Assembly: GCA_031279415.1 (NCBI GenBank)
Contig: JAITIP010000035.1
Span: 1-64,000, forward strand
Source: Candidatus Endomicrobium procryptotermitis
Lineage (GTDB): Bacteria > Elusimicrobiota > Endomicrobiia > Endomicrobiales > Endomicrobiaceae
Length of the DNA stretch: 64,000 nt
Reading direction: 5' to 3'
The position numbers were made by a program, and so were the translations under genes. The notes below the pieces were generated by a model. The model saw only the letters and a list, made by a program, of their open reading frames with translations, was not told the origin of the DNA and searched no databases. Below, in pieces: positions 54,761 to 62,414 of this stretch (positions within the stretch are counted from its first letter, which is position 1; the number at the start of each line of letters is the position of its first letter).

Positions 54761-55138
54761 TTACAAATTTCTTTCAATCGCCATTACCGCTATTACTCCC
54801 AGAGCTACGCATAACGCAGTCTTGTATTTTGTGGTTGATTTCTTCCAGCTCGTCAATGTGGCGGAATGCGCTGTCTGCTCCTGCGTAAATAGCATCTGTA
54901 AGTTCTGAAATTCGCTGTGTGCTTTCTCTCGCTCTAATGTCTGCTGATTCAGCGATTCTTTGAGCGTCGAGTTCTCGCTGCACAATTCCAAGTTGCTGTT
55001 GTGTACGAACTTCAAGTCGTTGCGTATCTCGTTCAATTTGTCCGCCTGCATTTGAAAAAGTGTAGATAGCTCCTCCGCACATAGCGGCGCCGAAAATAAT
55101 GCCAATGAAAAAAATAAGCAGAAAAGTTTTGAAATCAT
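54761..55138 (-). CDS. Overlapping lysis ORF B: signal peptide, coiled coil, C-terminal helix
   Basis: 125 residues. N-terminal signal (MISKLFCLFFSLALFSAPLC), a coiled-coil-like middle (LNEIRNDLKFVHNSN, NQQTLEREKAHSEF), and a C-terminal hydrophobic helix (TALCVALGVIAVMA). Lipid signal plus terminal helix is the u-spanin layout, but APLC is not a canonical lipobox. The ATG overlaps the upstream holin stop (ATGA), a strong sign of real coupling. It is almost entirely contained in the other frame at 54774-55142, on the same strand. One of the two could be a shadow. Confidence 0.5.
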   Translation of the reverse strand: MISKLFCLFFSLALFSAPLCAEELSTLFQMQADKLNEIRNDLKFVHNSNLELCSENSTLKESLNQQTLEREKAHSEFQNLQMLFTQEQTAHSATLTSWKKSTTKYKTALCVALGVIAVMAIERNL

Positions 55139-55142
55139 TCAT
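54774..55142 (-). CDS. Overlapping lysis ORF A: i-spanin-like
   Basis: 122 residues from ATG 55142, preceded by AAGGGGAAAG; the frame is open to 55163. One N-terminal helix (FKTFLLIFFIGIIFGAAMCGG) and a long periplasmic coiled coil rich in Gln/Arg/Glu (IERDTQRLEVRTQQQL, RELDAQRIAESADIR), ending in a polar Ser/Gly tail with one Cys. This matches the Rz-type inner-membrane spanin. Codons follow local habit better than frame B. Start 4 nt upstream of ORF B and stop 13 nt before its end. Confidence 0.6.
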   Translation of the reverse strand: MNDFKTFLLIFFIGIIFGAAMCGGAIYTFSNAGGQIERDTQRLEVRTQQQLGIVQRELDAQRIAESADIRARESTQRISELTDAIYAGADSAFRHIDELEEINHKIQDCVMRSSGSNSGNGD

Positions 55143-55395
55143 TCTTTCCCCTTGCAACCGCAATTATCTCTTTTACCATCGTCCATTTTGTTATTAAATA
55201 CGGTATAATCGCTATAAAAGCAATTATTGCCAACGCTATAAATATTTGATAGTTAGCATGCTCATTGTCAAACCTTTCAACACTATAAAAAGCCAACCCT
55301 GACGCTATTAACAACATTATTGCCGTCCATACCCTTCCAAAACTTATTCGCTTGTCATTTGTGTCATCGCATTCAAACATCTCTAAGATTTTCAT
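55135..55395 (-). CDS. Holin-like two-helix membrane protein
   Basis: 86 residues with two hydrophobic helices (about 22-38 and 48-66) and a charged C-terminus (KEIIAVARGKNE). Position between a XhlA-like gene and the spanin frames, and overlap at both ends (ATGA with the neighbours), fit a holin that lets the endolysin out. Family not recognised for certain. Confidence 0.65.
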   Translation of the reverse strand: MKILEMFECDDTNDKRISFGRVWTAIMLLIASGLAFYSVERFDNEHANYQIFIALAIIAFIAIIPYLITKWTMVKEIIAVARGKNE

Positions 55396-55637
55396 ATTTT
55401 CACTCCTCTAAAAAGTCCTATAAAAAAATCAACTGCCGCCAAAATAACCGCTCCACCTACAATTGTGCCTATCCACATAAATGCGCTTACTCTTGATTCA
55501 AGCCTCTCTGTTCTTGTCTTTAGCCCCTCTTTGCCATTCCCATAAAGCGTATTATCATGGTCTTCTATTTTTTCTTTGATATACTTTACATCTCCCTTAA
55601 TCTCAAGCAAACATTCTTTCATTTCTTCATCGGTCAT
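55392..55637 (-). CDS. XhlA-like membrane-associated lysis protein
   Basis: 81 residues: a charged coiled coil (GDVKYIKEKIEDHDNTLYGNGKEGLKTRTERLESRV) followed by a C-terminal helix (FMWIGTIVGGAVILAAVDFFIGLF). The layout matches XhlA/haemolysin-type phage lysis proteins. GAGAGGAAA precedes the start. Overlaps the holin-like gene by 4 bp. Confidence 0.7.
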   Translation of the reverse strand: MTDEEMKECLLEIKGDVKYIKEKIEDHDNTLYGNGKEGLKTRTERLESRVSAFMWIGTIVGGAVILAAVDFFIGLFRGVKI

Positions 55638-55944
55638 AGCTATTTCCTCTCTTATTCAGCGTTATCTCTGCCGCTGAGCTGCCGTAGTCGTTGTAGCTGT
55701 TGTAGTAGCCGTAGTTGCCGCAGCCGTCGTAGTTGTAGTAGTCGTTCTAATCTGCCGGCTGCTAAGGCAATTCCCCTTTTCTAACTTGCCTTCTTGCTAG
55801 GCTTCCGCTTGTAGCCGCCGCTAATTCCCCTTTTAGAAAAAGGGGTGGCTGAGAGCAAAGCTCTCTGACGGGGTATTTCGTCTTTGCCGTTGCCGTTATC
55901 TTTGTCGTTGCCTCTGCCTCTGTCAAACTTCTAAACCTCCAATA
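55638..55944. repeat. Repeat- and hairpin-rich spacer between fibre and lysis genes
   Basis: Two parts. 55660-55750 is an imperfect period-3 repeat (plus strand TGTAGT/CGTAGT/CGCCGT-like units). 55764-55865 has three hairpins: AAGGCAA / TTGCCTT (55764-55792), CCCCTTTT-aga-AAAAGGGG (55827-55845) and GAGAGC-aaa-GCTCTC (55851-55865); AATTCCCCTTTT occurs twice. A TTG frame on the minus strand (about 55929 to 55765) has GGAGG upstream but low-complexity content; I do not call it a gene. May be a fibre-lysis terminator or a dispersed element. Confidence 0.55.
55827..55845. terminator. Terminator-like hairpin after the tail-fibre genes
   Basis: Perfect 8-bp stem CCCCTTTT / AAAAGGGG with a 3-nt loop, 100 bp past the last fibre gene stop. 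The stem includes the T-run; no long T tail follows. Confidence 0.4.
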
Positions 55945-56862
55945 TTACACGTCATAAATAACTCTTACTCTTGCACTGTATCCTGTTAAATCCTCATCAG
56001 TATGGACTGTGATAATTTTTGTTGACGGATTAAAAGACAAATCTGCAGCAGCAATCGGTTTGACAATAGTTCCATTGTCAATAACGCCTTCAATATTACG
56101 CACAACTGCATCAGCCCGCAGCCACAACTCATCACTAGTATAATCTCCAGCTTCTCCCAACGTTATTTCCGCTGCCACTTCATAGCCGATTTTTGAGCGC
56201 AGATAAGGTAAATTAACAAGCTCTTCAGGCACAGTCGGCGATAAATAGAAATTAGTACCGTCAAATGCAACACTGAGATAGCCAGGGTTCGTCAATATAA
56301 TTTGTGTTATTATCCCAAAATCTATATTGTCCAGCTTCATAATCTGTGTATTTTTCTTTTGATTAATCACAGAGGTAGTAAATATTACATAGCTGGAACT
56401 ATTCCAACTAACTCCAAAGATACAATTAAGCAATTCAATCGAATTAATAATTTCATTAGTAGGCGACATATGTTCTAAATCCAGAGATATTGTAAAAATA
56501 GTACTATTCGAAGTATTAGCGCTGTTATATCCTCTCAATTTTAACTGGAGATAATGACCATCGGCATTTGGAGTTCCCACGATAATTTTGTTATATAATA
56601 AATCAGGCTCTATTCTTGTACCCTGAAATACACTCCCGATTACATATTGACTTACATCAATAATTGCGCCTGTCAAATTTTCACCTACAGCTAAATCTTT
56701 AATATTTGTAATTTCCTCAGACGGCGCTCCAATAGCTTCATAATAGGTCGAGGCAAAAGAATTATATGTCTCCTGCATTGTCAAATAATTCTCTTCAAGA
56801 TATTTCTTCGAAAGCCCACCACTGCCATTTTCTTTTATCCCTTTTAACGCTTTTATTGCCAT
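55945..56862 (-). CDS. Tail fibre/appendage protein (305 aa)
   Basis: 305 residues, mostly beta-rich and Ser/Asn/Thr-rich, with N-terminal MAIKALKGIKENGSGGLSKKYLEENYLTMQETYN, a possible attachment segment, and a C-terminal domain that reads as a small beta-fold (GTIVKPIAAADLSFNPSTKIITVHTDEDLTG). Position directly after two other fibre-region genes suggests receptor binding. No specific family. Confidence 0.6.
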   Translation of the reverse strand: MAIKALKGIKENGSGGLSKKYLEENYLTMQETYNSFASTYYEAIGAPSEEITNIKDLAVGENLTGAIIDVSQYVIGSVFQGTRIEPDLLYNKIIVGTPNADGHYLQLKLRGYNSANTSNSTIFTISLDLEHMSPTNEIINSIELLNCIFGVSWNSSSYVIFTTSVINQKKNTQIMKLDNIDFGIITQIILTNPGYLSVAFDGTNFYLSPTVPEELVNLPYLRSKIGYEVAAEITLGEAGDYTSDELWLRADAVVRNIEGVIDNGTIVKPIAAADLSFNPSTKIITVHTDEDLTGYSARVRVIYDV

Positions 56863-56870
56863 ATAATCCC

Positions 56871-57164
56871 CTATGATAATGTTATTACTACGTCTGGATT
56901 TACGTCTTCAGAACCTTCGGCTTTGATTAGATAATTTATTACAGGCAGACGAGCAATAAAACTCCCACTTTCAGACGTAAAAACCATATCGCTGCCGTCT
57001 TCAAATTTGCATACTTCCCAATACCCACCGCCATCAGACGCTCTGATTGTTATATTGCCAGACGTCAAGTTTGTTATTGTCAATACTTTTTCCTGCTCGC
57101 CCTCTACCTGATTTAACACCCCAAAATCCCTCACCAACAATCCTTGTTTGATTTTTAAAATCAT
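56871..57164 (-). CDS. Small fibre-region protein (97 aa)
   Basis: 97 residues, beta-rich, with VEGEQEKVLTITNLTSGNITIRASDGGG and CKFEDGSDMVFTSES, which looks like a small immunoglobulin- or jelly-roll-like domain. It lies 8 bp before the 305-residue gene on the same strand, in the fibre cluster, so it may be a fibre accessory or chaperone. Not recognised. Confidence 0.55.
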   Translation of the reverse strand: MILKIKQGLLVRDFGVLNQVEGEQEKVLTITNLTSGNITIRASDGGGYWEVCKFEDGSDMVFTSESGSFIARLPVINYLIKAEGSEDVNPDVVITLS

Positions 57165-57199
57165 TCTTTTGCTCCTTGAAATTTATTTTTTACACGCTC

Positions 57200-58015
57200 T
57201 TACTGTTGTTTTCGAAAATACAATGAATCATAACCTACAATATTGACTGCTTTTCGTTGTCCAGAGTTTAATATTACATCAACATACCCACCACCACACA
57301 TAAGTTGCAGTGAATCGTATATCGTTCCACTAGAACTGCCATCAGAACGCAAAGAATAAGTATATATAAAACCACCGGACATAAATATGTATGTACAATT
57401 TGTAGAATTAGAGTTGTTGTAAGATAACCTTAAATTTAAAAAATAATAAGCATGGTCTTCCGGAAGAGTGGGAAAAAGAGTTGAATCTTCAGTCGTACTT
57501 AATGTTACGTTTATGTTCGGAGAAAATGTGCCAAATGGGGTGCCACGGTTCATCCACTTATTACTGCTGTAGTAAAATTCTAATACTAGGTCTGTATCTG
57601 AACGAATAGAAAGAGTACGGCTTCCGTTAATAACTATACAAGAGCATTCTCTTTGGTTTCCAGATAACGTAAAAGGCATTCCCGTACCTCCGGAGTTCCA
57701 CGTCCATCTATACGCTCCGTCGGCAAGCGTTGTTGGGTTAGTGTTTGCAGGCATTGCTCTGTAAGTAAATTTGTTATTTAGTAAGTTATCAATTTCAGCC
57801 TTATTATATCCCGATACCCAAATGCCGTTATTCATTATCCATGAGCCAGCATCTGCCTTCTTGGGAGCATAAGCATTGTTAAATTTGTTTCCCAAAAACG
57901 CTCCAAGTTTTGCCAATGTCATTTTTTTTGTCGATATTCCATCCTCGACAGGAAAAACTTGTTCATCTGCCGCTGATGGCGCTTCCGGTAATCCTGATAT
58001 TGTTTCATCTGCCAT
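57200..58015 (-). CDS. Tail fibre protein (271 aa)
   Basis: 271 residues. The N-terminus (ETISGLPEAPSAADEQVFPVEDGISTKKMTLAKLGAFL) is the adapter-like segment found in many fibres, and the rest is beta-rich with repeated aromatic/Asn patterns (FTYRAMPANTNPTTLADGAYRW). It is 13 bp after the baseplate gene, where Mu-type phages place the first fibre gene. Confidence 0.7.
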   Translation of the reverse strand: MADETISGLPEAPSAADEQVFPVEDGISTKKMTLAKLGAFLGNKFNNAYAPKKADAGSWIMNNGIWVSGYNKAEIDNLLNNKFTYRAMPANTNPTTLADGAYRWTWNSGGTGMPFTLSGNQRECSCIVINGSRTLSIRSDTDLVLEFYYSSNKWMNRGTPFGTFSPNINVTLSTTEDSTLFPTLPEDHAYYFLNLRLSYNNSNSTNCTYIFMSGGFIYTYSLRSDGSSSGTIYDSLQLMCGGGYVDVILNSGQRKAVNIVGYDSLYFRKQQ

Positions 58016-58027
58016 AATACGCTCCTT

Positions 58028-58561
58028 TTATACATAAGTAATATTCATAAAATAGACTATTCCCGCCGGCTTTAAGAACTGATTAAATAAATTAATTACT
58101 TCGTCTATATAAATTTGATTAATAAAAATTTGAAAAATCAGATTGTCGCCATCTATTGTTATAATATTTTCACCGTCTTTTGCAATCCAATTTGACACGT
58201 CGCTTGAATGCTGTTCTATATCTATTTCTAAAACTCCGGGCGATGTCATATTGAAAGTAATCCCTGCGTCAGCACCGAATATAGCTTTAATAATTGTTAT
58301 TAACATCTCAAAGGTTCCAGTCTTATCAAGGCTCTGCATAATTGTGTCAAAACTTTGAAGAAATATATCTCTTCTTATAGCCTTTGAAATCTCAATATAT
58401 TGACCGTCGTAAATTATTTCGCCAAGCCCTTGCGAGCTATAAGCATTTTCAAAATAAGTTCTCAGATTCGCAAGTGTGTAGTCATTACAAGCCTTCCATA
58501 TCTTATAATTGGAAATATCGTCTTTCTCTTTTCTGAATAACTGAAATTCAAACTCATTCAT
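58028..58561 (-). CDS. Baseplate protein, Mu gp48 position
   Basis: 177 residues; starts inside the gpJ-like gene (8-bp overlap). It contains SKAIRRDIFLQSFDTIMQSLDKTGTFEMLITIIKAIFG, helical, then a beta-rich end with two strands before the C-terminal hydrophobic helix. Gene order (after gpJ, before fibre) matches the baseplate protein linking tail and fibre in Mu-like phages. Sequence family not certain. Confidence 0.6.
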   Translation of the reverse strand: MNEFEFQLFRKEKDDISNYKIWKACNDYTLANLRTYFENAYSSQGLGEIIYDGQYIEISKAIRRDIFLQSFDTIMQSLDKTGTFEMLITIIKAIFGADAGITFNMTSPGVLEIDIEQHSSDVSNWIAKDGENIITIDGDNLIFQIFINQIYIDEVINLFNQFLKPAGIVYFMNITYV

Positions 58562-59369
58562 GCTGCGTTACCTGTATATTTGCAGGGTCAAATGTAAAAA
58601 GTTCTGTAAAAGCCGACGTGTAAACCGCACTTGTAAAAACATTGTTTGTTTTAGAGTTTGAATATTCAAGCAGAATGTCTGCCGCATATGGGGCATCTCT
58701 ATTTATTTCGAAATAACGTTCCGGCATAAAATCATTTCCAAGATTATAAAGCGCTGCTAAGTTGAACAATAATTTCTCTTTTACTTCGTCATCGGATATA
58801 CGCGCATACTTTGAGCCTTTGGCATAAGTAATTGTTATACGCAGCAGCGTAGGTATATTTTCCGAAGGAGTGAAAGCAAAAGTTATAGACTGCCCATTCG
58901 TCAGCTGCAAATCTCCGCTTTCAGTCCCGTCGTAAAATAATCCCGCAACAGAATTATCTTTTATGATGTTTAAGATTTCGGATTTCTTAGTTTCATAATT
59001 ATCGGCTTGCGTATCTACAACGACCGCCACAGCCAAACTGCCAGCCTGTGCCTGCGTATTCTCCCGAACACTGCCAATGTATCCCTTATCGCGCATAGCC
59101 TCTATAATGCCGTTATTTGTCGTCTTAGGGTTATTTATACGTGCATTTATATTTTCAAAATAGACTTGTAATCTTGCATAGATTTCAGCGATTGTTGCCT
59201 GCTGCTCTATCTGCGTTTGGATAAAAACATAAGCGAATCTGTAAGCGTTCGTGCCTTTAAAAGTTTCAACGTCGTAATTTGTATTAAATTCAGTGTTCCA
59301 TTGTTTAACGACTATTTGTAATAACTCGTCAAATGTTGCCGGTGTGAAAGAATTATCTGTAAAAGCCAT
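58554..59369 (-). CDS. Baseplate J-like protein
   Basis: 271 residues, shorter than typical gpJ (about 300-400). N-terminal FTPATFDELLQIVVKQWNTEFNTNYDVETFKGTNAYRFAYVFIQTQIEQQ is the usual gpJ opening. The central part has gpJ-like beta strands (RITITYAKGSKYARISDDEVKEKL), and the C-terminal part repeats an ASKxNxVF pattern. It forms the baseplate wedge. It follows the gp25-like gene by 1 bp. Confidence 0.8.
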   Translation of the reverse strand: MAFTDNSFTPATFDELLQIVVKQWNTEFNTNYDVETFKGTNAYRFAYVFIQTQIEQQATIAEIYARLQVYFENINARINNPKTTNNGIIEAMRDKGYIGSVRENTQAQAGSLAVAVVVDTQADNYETKKSEILNIIKDNSVAGLFYDGTESGDLQLTNGQSITFAFTPSENIPTLLRITITYAKGSKYARISDDEVKEKLLFNLAALYNLGNDFMPERYFEINRDAPYAADILLEYSNSKTNNVFTSAVYTSAFTELFTFDPANIQVTQHE

Positions 59370-59370
59370 G

Positions 59371-59679
59371 TCAACCCCCTATCATTTGCGTTTGCTCGTT
59401 TGTGTCTAAAAGCTTCATTTCCACTCTATTTCTAAAATCTTCAAATTGCTTTTTTACTTCAATAACACTAATGCCATACTCAGCTAATCTTTGCTGTGCG
59501 TAATTCTCGAAAACTTCCATAGCAATTTCAAAGCCGGCATTTAAAAAGTAATTAATATCGATGCCGAAATCCTGCTCATATAACAAATAGTCTGTTTGAA
59601 TGCGTAAGATGTTCTCGGCTTTATAAACAACCGTATCCGCGAATTGTACTCCATTTGATAATCCCGTAATATCTATCAT
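59371..59679 (-). CDS. gp25/gpW-like baseplate protein
   Basis: 102 residues. RIQTDYLLYEQDFGIDINYFLNAGFEIAMEVFENYAQQRLAEYGISVIEVKK fits the lysozyme-like gp25 pattern (start of the first helix, DFG, AI, and the V-V end). These proteins hold the baseplate hub to the tube in contractile tails. It overlaps the next upstream gene by 4 bp. Confidence 0.75.
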   Translation of the reverse strand: MIDITGLSNGVQFADTVVYKAENILRIQTDYLLYEQDFGIDINYFLNAGFEIAMEVFENYAQQRLAEYGISVIEVKKQFEDFRNRVEMKLLDTNEQTQMIGG

Positions 59680-59990
59680 TGCAGATTCTCTTTCAGCTGG
59701 TTAAGCTCTGTTTTCAGTTGCCCTAATTGAGTTACAAGCGCAGGGCTAGGCGCAACAGTGCCGGAGCCTGTCCACTGCCCATTTGCTATTGTGTCAGTCA
59801 TACTAATCAATGAATCAATAATCTTTCCCATACTGTCAATCGCAATAGCAATATAAATCTTATCCTCTTCGCTAATAAGCAAAATTCCCGCACTTTTAGC
59901 CTTTCCTGCGCTTAATATCTGCGCGTTAGGCACTTTACCCGCATCTGCTGAAACTTCGCCATTTTCCGCCGTGGCATTAAGTATTTTCAT
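59676..59990 (-). CDS. Small tail/baseplate protein (104 aa)
   Basis: 104 residues, with a C-terminal coiled-coil tail (PALVTQLGQLKTELNQLKEN) and an Ala/Gly-rich N-terminus (NATAENGEVSADAGK). Overlaps its neighbours by 4 and 14 bp. Placed like a baseplate hub or spike-associated protein in Mu-type clusters. No family recognised. Confidence 0.55.
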   Translation of the reverse strand: MKILNATAENGEVSADAGKVPNAQILSAGKAKSAGILLISEEDKIYIAIAIDSMGKIIDSLISMTDTIANGQWTGSGTVAPSPALVTQLGQLKTELNQLKENLQ

Positions 59991-60423
59991 AATATTCCAC
60001 CGTGTCTGCCACTATTATTGCGCTGCCAAACAAAAGCCAGCGGCCGCTAAAACTTTTAAGCCGTTTTTTATTTCGCATGAAGCCGCCAGCTTGCGGTAAT
60101 TTATCAAAGTAAATAAAATCTGAAATCGTCTCATTTATAGTCAAACTAACTGCATTTATATTTTTCAAAGTTTTACTTTCCAAATCGTAAACAAAATTAT
60201 TCTTTAAAAACAATTCTTCAATGCGGCCACTATAAGTTATCTTCGCTGTCAAGTCGTGATAATTTTGTCCTTCTATACTGTAATTTTTAAGCGTTGCTAA
60301 AAAAGGAAATGTAAAAAAATCTTTACACGGAACGACATCAAAACCTTCAGCTTTTAATAATTCAAGTTCTTTCACATAATAAGGATAAAATCTGTAAAAT
60401 CCGTTCTCAAGTTTCAGGCGCAT
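59977..60423 (-). CDS. Tail/baseplate protein (148 aa)
   Basis: Start at 60423 (MRLKLENGF), inside the upstream gene's 3' end; the frame is open to 60450. About 148 residues, with aromatic-rich strands (FYRFYPYYVKELELLKAEGFDVVPCKDFFTFPFLATLKNYS) and a final GRWLLFGSAIIVADTVEYYENT. Position suggests a hub-associated protein. Not recognised. Confidence 0.55.
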   Translation of the reverse strand: MRLKLENGFYRFYPYYVKELELLKAEGFDVVPCKDFFTFPFLATLKNYSIEGQNYHDLTAKITYSGRIEELFLKNNFVYDLESKTLKNINAVSLTINETISDFIYFDKLPQAGGFMRNKKRLKSFSGRWLLFGSAIIVADTVEYYENT

Positions 60424-60664
60424 AACCCACCCACAAATTATTGTCCTCATCTATGTACGCGGATTTGTTATCTTTCTCAAATCCGTTTCGTCCGTTTAAA
60501 AATGGCGTCAAAAATATCCCATCGACGATAACACTGTATAATAAACCTTTAATAATTCTGAAAGTTTGAAAACCTTTGCCTTCAAGCTCAATGCTAAATG
60601 TGTAATCAGGAACGCTCAAAGCGTCAAAATCGTTTAAGTTAAAAATTCTATACCATTGCCACAT
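60407..60664 (-). CDS. Small tail protein (85 aa)
   Basis: 85 residues, MWQWYRIFNLNDFDALSVPDYTFSIELEGKGFQTFRI then GIFLTPFLNGRNGF. A compact beta protein; starts 2 bp after the upstream stop and overlaps the next gene by 17 bp. Probably a baseplate or tail-tip component. Family unknown. Confidence 0.5.
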   Translation of the reverse strand: MWQWYRIFNLNDFDALSVPDYTFSIELEGKGFQTFRIIKGLLYSVIVDGIFLTPFLNGRNGFEKDNKSAYIDEDNNLWVGYAPET

Positions 60665-60666
60665 TT

Positions 60667-61227
60667 TTATGCCCTTGAATAGAAATCAGGTTTAATACTG
60701 TCACCGTCAAATCTGTCTAGCATTTCCTGTTTTTTCTCTGCGATTTTGTCTTCCTTTGAAAGCGATATATTTATTTTTATCCCATTGTCGGTATTATTTC
60801 CTTCGGCTGAAAAGTGTTTTATTTTTGCGCGAAATAAAATTGTATTGCCGTTAAAGTAAGACATTACATATTTATCTATTGCCGCATTCTCAAAAGCTAC
60901 ATCAATAAGAGGTAATAATATATTCATTCCGATGCTGTTTCTGCTCGCGCCGAATACAAGGTTAACATCATTAGTCAATCCCTTCTGCTTTATTTTTATT
61001 TCACCTGTTTCATTATCAACTGTTGTATCATTTGCAAATTCAGCTTTTCTATTTTCGGAAATTAAATATATTCCCGTCAAAATCTCATCAATATAAATCG
61101 GCATTGGCTTACTTAAAGAAGTTTCTATTATGGAAGTACTTGTAATTCTGCCGTCAGAAAAACTGCCTCTGATTTTTTTGTCTATAACTTTCTGCAAAAC
61201 CAAAACAGGATATAATCCAGTTAACAT
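60667..61227 (-). CDS. Baseplate/hub-region protein (186 aa)
   Basis: 186 residues following the tape measure with a 1-bp overlap. Beta-rich (IRGSFSDGRITSTSIIETSLSKPMPIYIDEIL) with a lysine/glutamate-rich C-terminal helix (SKEDKIAEKKQEMLDRFDG). In Mu-type order this is the place of gpN/DNA circularisation or hub proteins, but it is too short for gpN. Unassigned. Confidence 0.55.
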   Translation of the reverse strand: MLTGLYPVLVLQKVIDKKIRGSFSDGRITSTSIIETSLSKPMPIYIDEILTGIYLISENRKAEFANDTTVDNETGEIKIKQKGLTNDVNLVFGASRNSIGMNILLPLIDVAFENAAIDKYVMSYFNGNTILFRAKIKHFSAEGNNTDNGIKINISLSKEDKIAEKKQEMLDRFDGDSIKPDFYSRA

Positions 61228-62309
61228 TAAAATTTTTCCTTTATAGCAATGATAAGTTCCGTAATTTTAGTATTGAAATTATTTAATAATTCTGTTGAAC
61301 GATTTTCCTTTACAACATTCTGTAAATTTACAGACATGTTCGCCATTTCTGTATTTATTTTTTTTGTTTCATCGAGTATTGCCTTTGGACTTATAGCCAT
61401 ATCTATTCCAGCCTGTACGGCTTGCTTTCGTTTTTCTTTATCCATTAGCTCAGCAATTCCCTCTGCAATCTGTATTTGATACTCTTGTAATTTATTATTT
61501 AGCTTTGAGAGATGATTGTATATAGCAACATTAGCAGCAACTCGTCTATTTTCCAATTCTTTCGCTTCAGCTTGGCTTTCTATGGTTCCTTCATTAAATT
61601 TTCTGCCTGTATCCAATTGTTCTTCGTAAGACCTTTGCGTAGCTTTCAAGCTCTGCGCTTCTTGTAGCACAGCTTGCCGTTTAAGCTCCTGAGCTACTTT
61701 TGTCTCAGAACGTCCTACTGTTATCTGTTGCGCAGTTTTTTCAATATCCGAAGTAATAAAGCTTTCAAGTTTTCCTACGGCTCTTTGTCCGAATATTTGA
61801 GCTTCAAGTTTTCCTCTTTCCGTAGCTTCCATGCCAGCTAAGACTTTTGAAATCTCAACAAAAACCTTAACCATATCAGTTTCATTTTTGTAAGCGCTCA
61901 AAATATTCTCTTTGCCGAGTCTTGCTTCGCCTATCATCGTTTGAAGACGCGTCATTATATTTATAAGGTCGCCCTCTTCAACTCCCTTAGCCATTGCCAC
62001 AGACTGAAAAGCAAAATATTGCGCTTCATCAGTACCAAACTGCGTGGCTCGTGTTTTAATATCGCCTGCTTTTGCAAGAATTGTGTTGATTTTTTCGTCA
62101 GCTTCCCGAAGCGGATTAAGGATAGCATTTGAAAGCATGGCAAATGACACTCCGATAGCTCCGCCAGTAAGACCAAAACGAATAGCGCCTTGCAGTCCGC
62201 GTCCGAATTTGCGGGCAACATTTGAAAAGCGCTGCGTTAAACGCGTTTCCATTTGCTTTAATTTTGAAGTATCAAGCATTGGCTGAACTTTTAAAATGTA
62301 AGAACTCAT
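61227..62309 (-). CDS. Short tail tape-measure protein
   Basis: Start at 62309 (MSSYIL), GAGG nine bases upstream; the frame is open to 62327. 360 residues. Features of a tape measure: one hydrophobic stretch (GRGLQGAIRFGLTGGAIGVSFAML), then long helical, Glu/Gln/Lys-rich regions (KRQAVLQEAQSLKATQRSYEEQL). It follows the tail chaperone and its frameshift extension, as in all long-tailed phages. Much shorter than usual (600-1500 residues), so the tail should be short. Confidence 0.7.
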   Translation of the reverse strand: MSSYILKVQPMLDTSKLKQMETRLTQRFSNVARKFGRGLQGAIRFGLTGGAIGVSFAMLSNAILNPLREADEKINTILAKAGDIKTRATQFGTDEAQYFAFQSVAMAKGVEEGDLINIMTRLQTMIGEARLGKENILSAYKNETDMVKVFVEISKVLAGMEATERGKLEAQIFGQRAVGKLESFITSDIEKTAQQITVGRSETKVAQELKRQAVLQEAQSLKATQRSYEEQLDTGRKFNEGTIESQAEAKELENRRVAANVAIYNHLSKLNNKLQEYQIQIAEGIAELMDKEKRKQAVQAGIDMAISPKAILDETKKINTEMANMSVNLQNVVKENRSTELLNNFNTKITELIIAIKEKF

Positions 62310-62414
62310 CTTTGTAAACCTCACCATAAAACGCTAAGTTTATTAAATCTTCAAGCATGAAATGCTTTGTTTTGTACGCTTCTGCCATTAAGTCCACGCT
62401 AAAATTATTTAGTT
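62272..62414 (-). CDS. -1 frame extension of the tail chaperone (frameshift product)
   Basis: The -1 frame continues 46 residues after the slip: LNNFSVDLMAEAYKTKHFML and then EDLINLAFYGEVYKDEFLHF, ending at 62272. It has no start of its own of note and begins in the chaperone stop region. It overlaps the tape-measure start by 38 bp, typical for the G/GT pair. Fused product about 172 residues. Confidence 0.8.
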
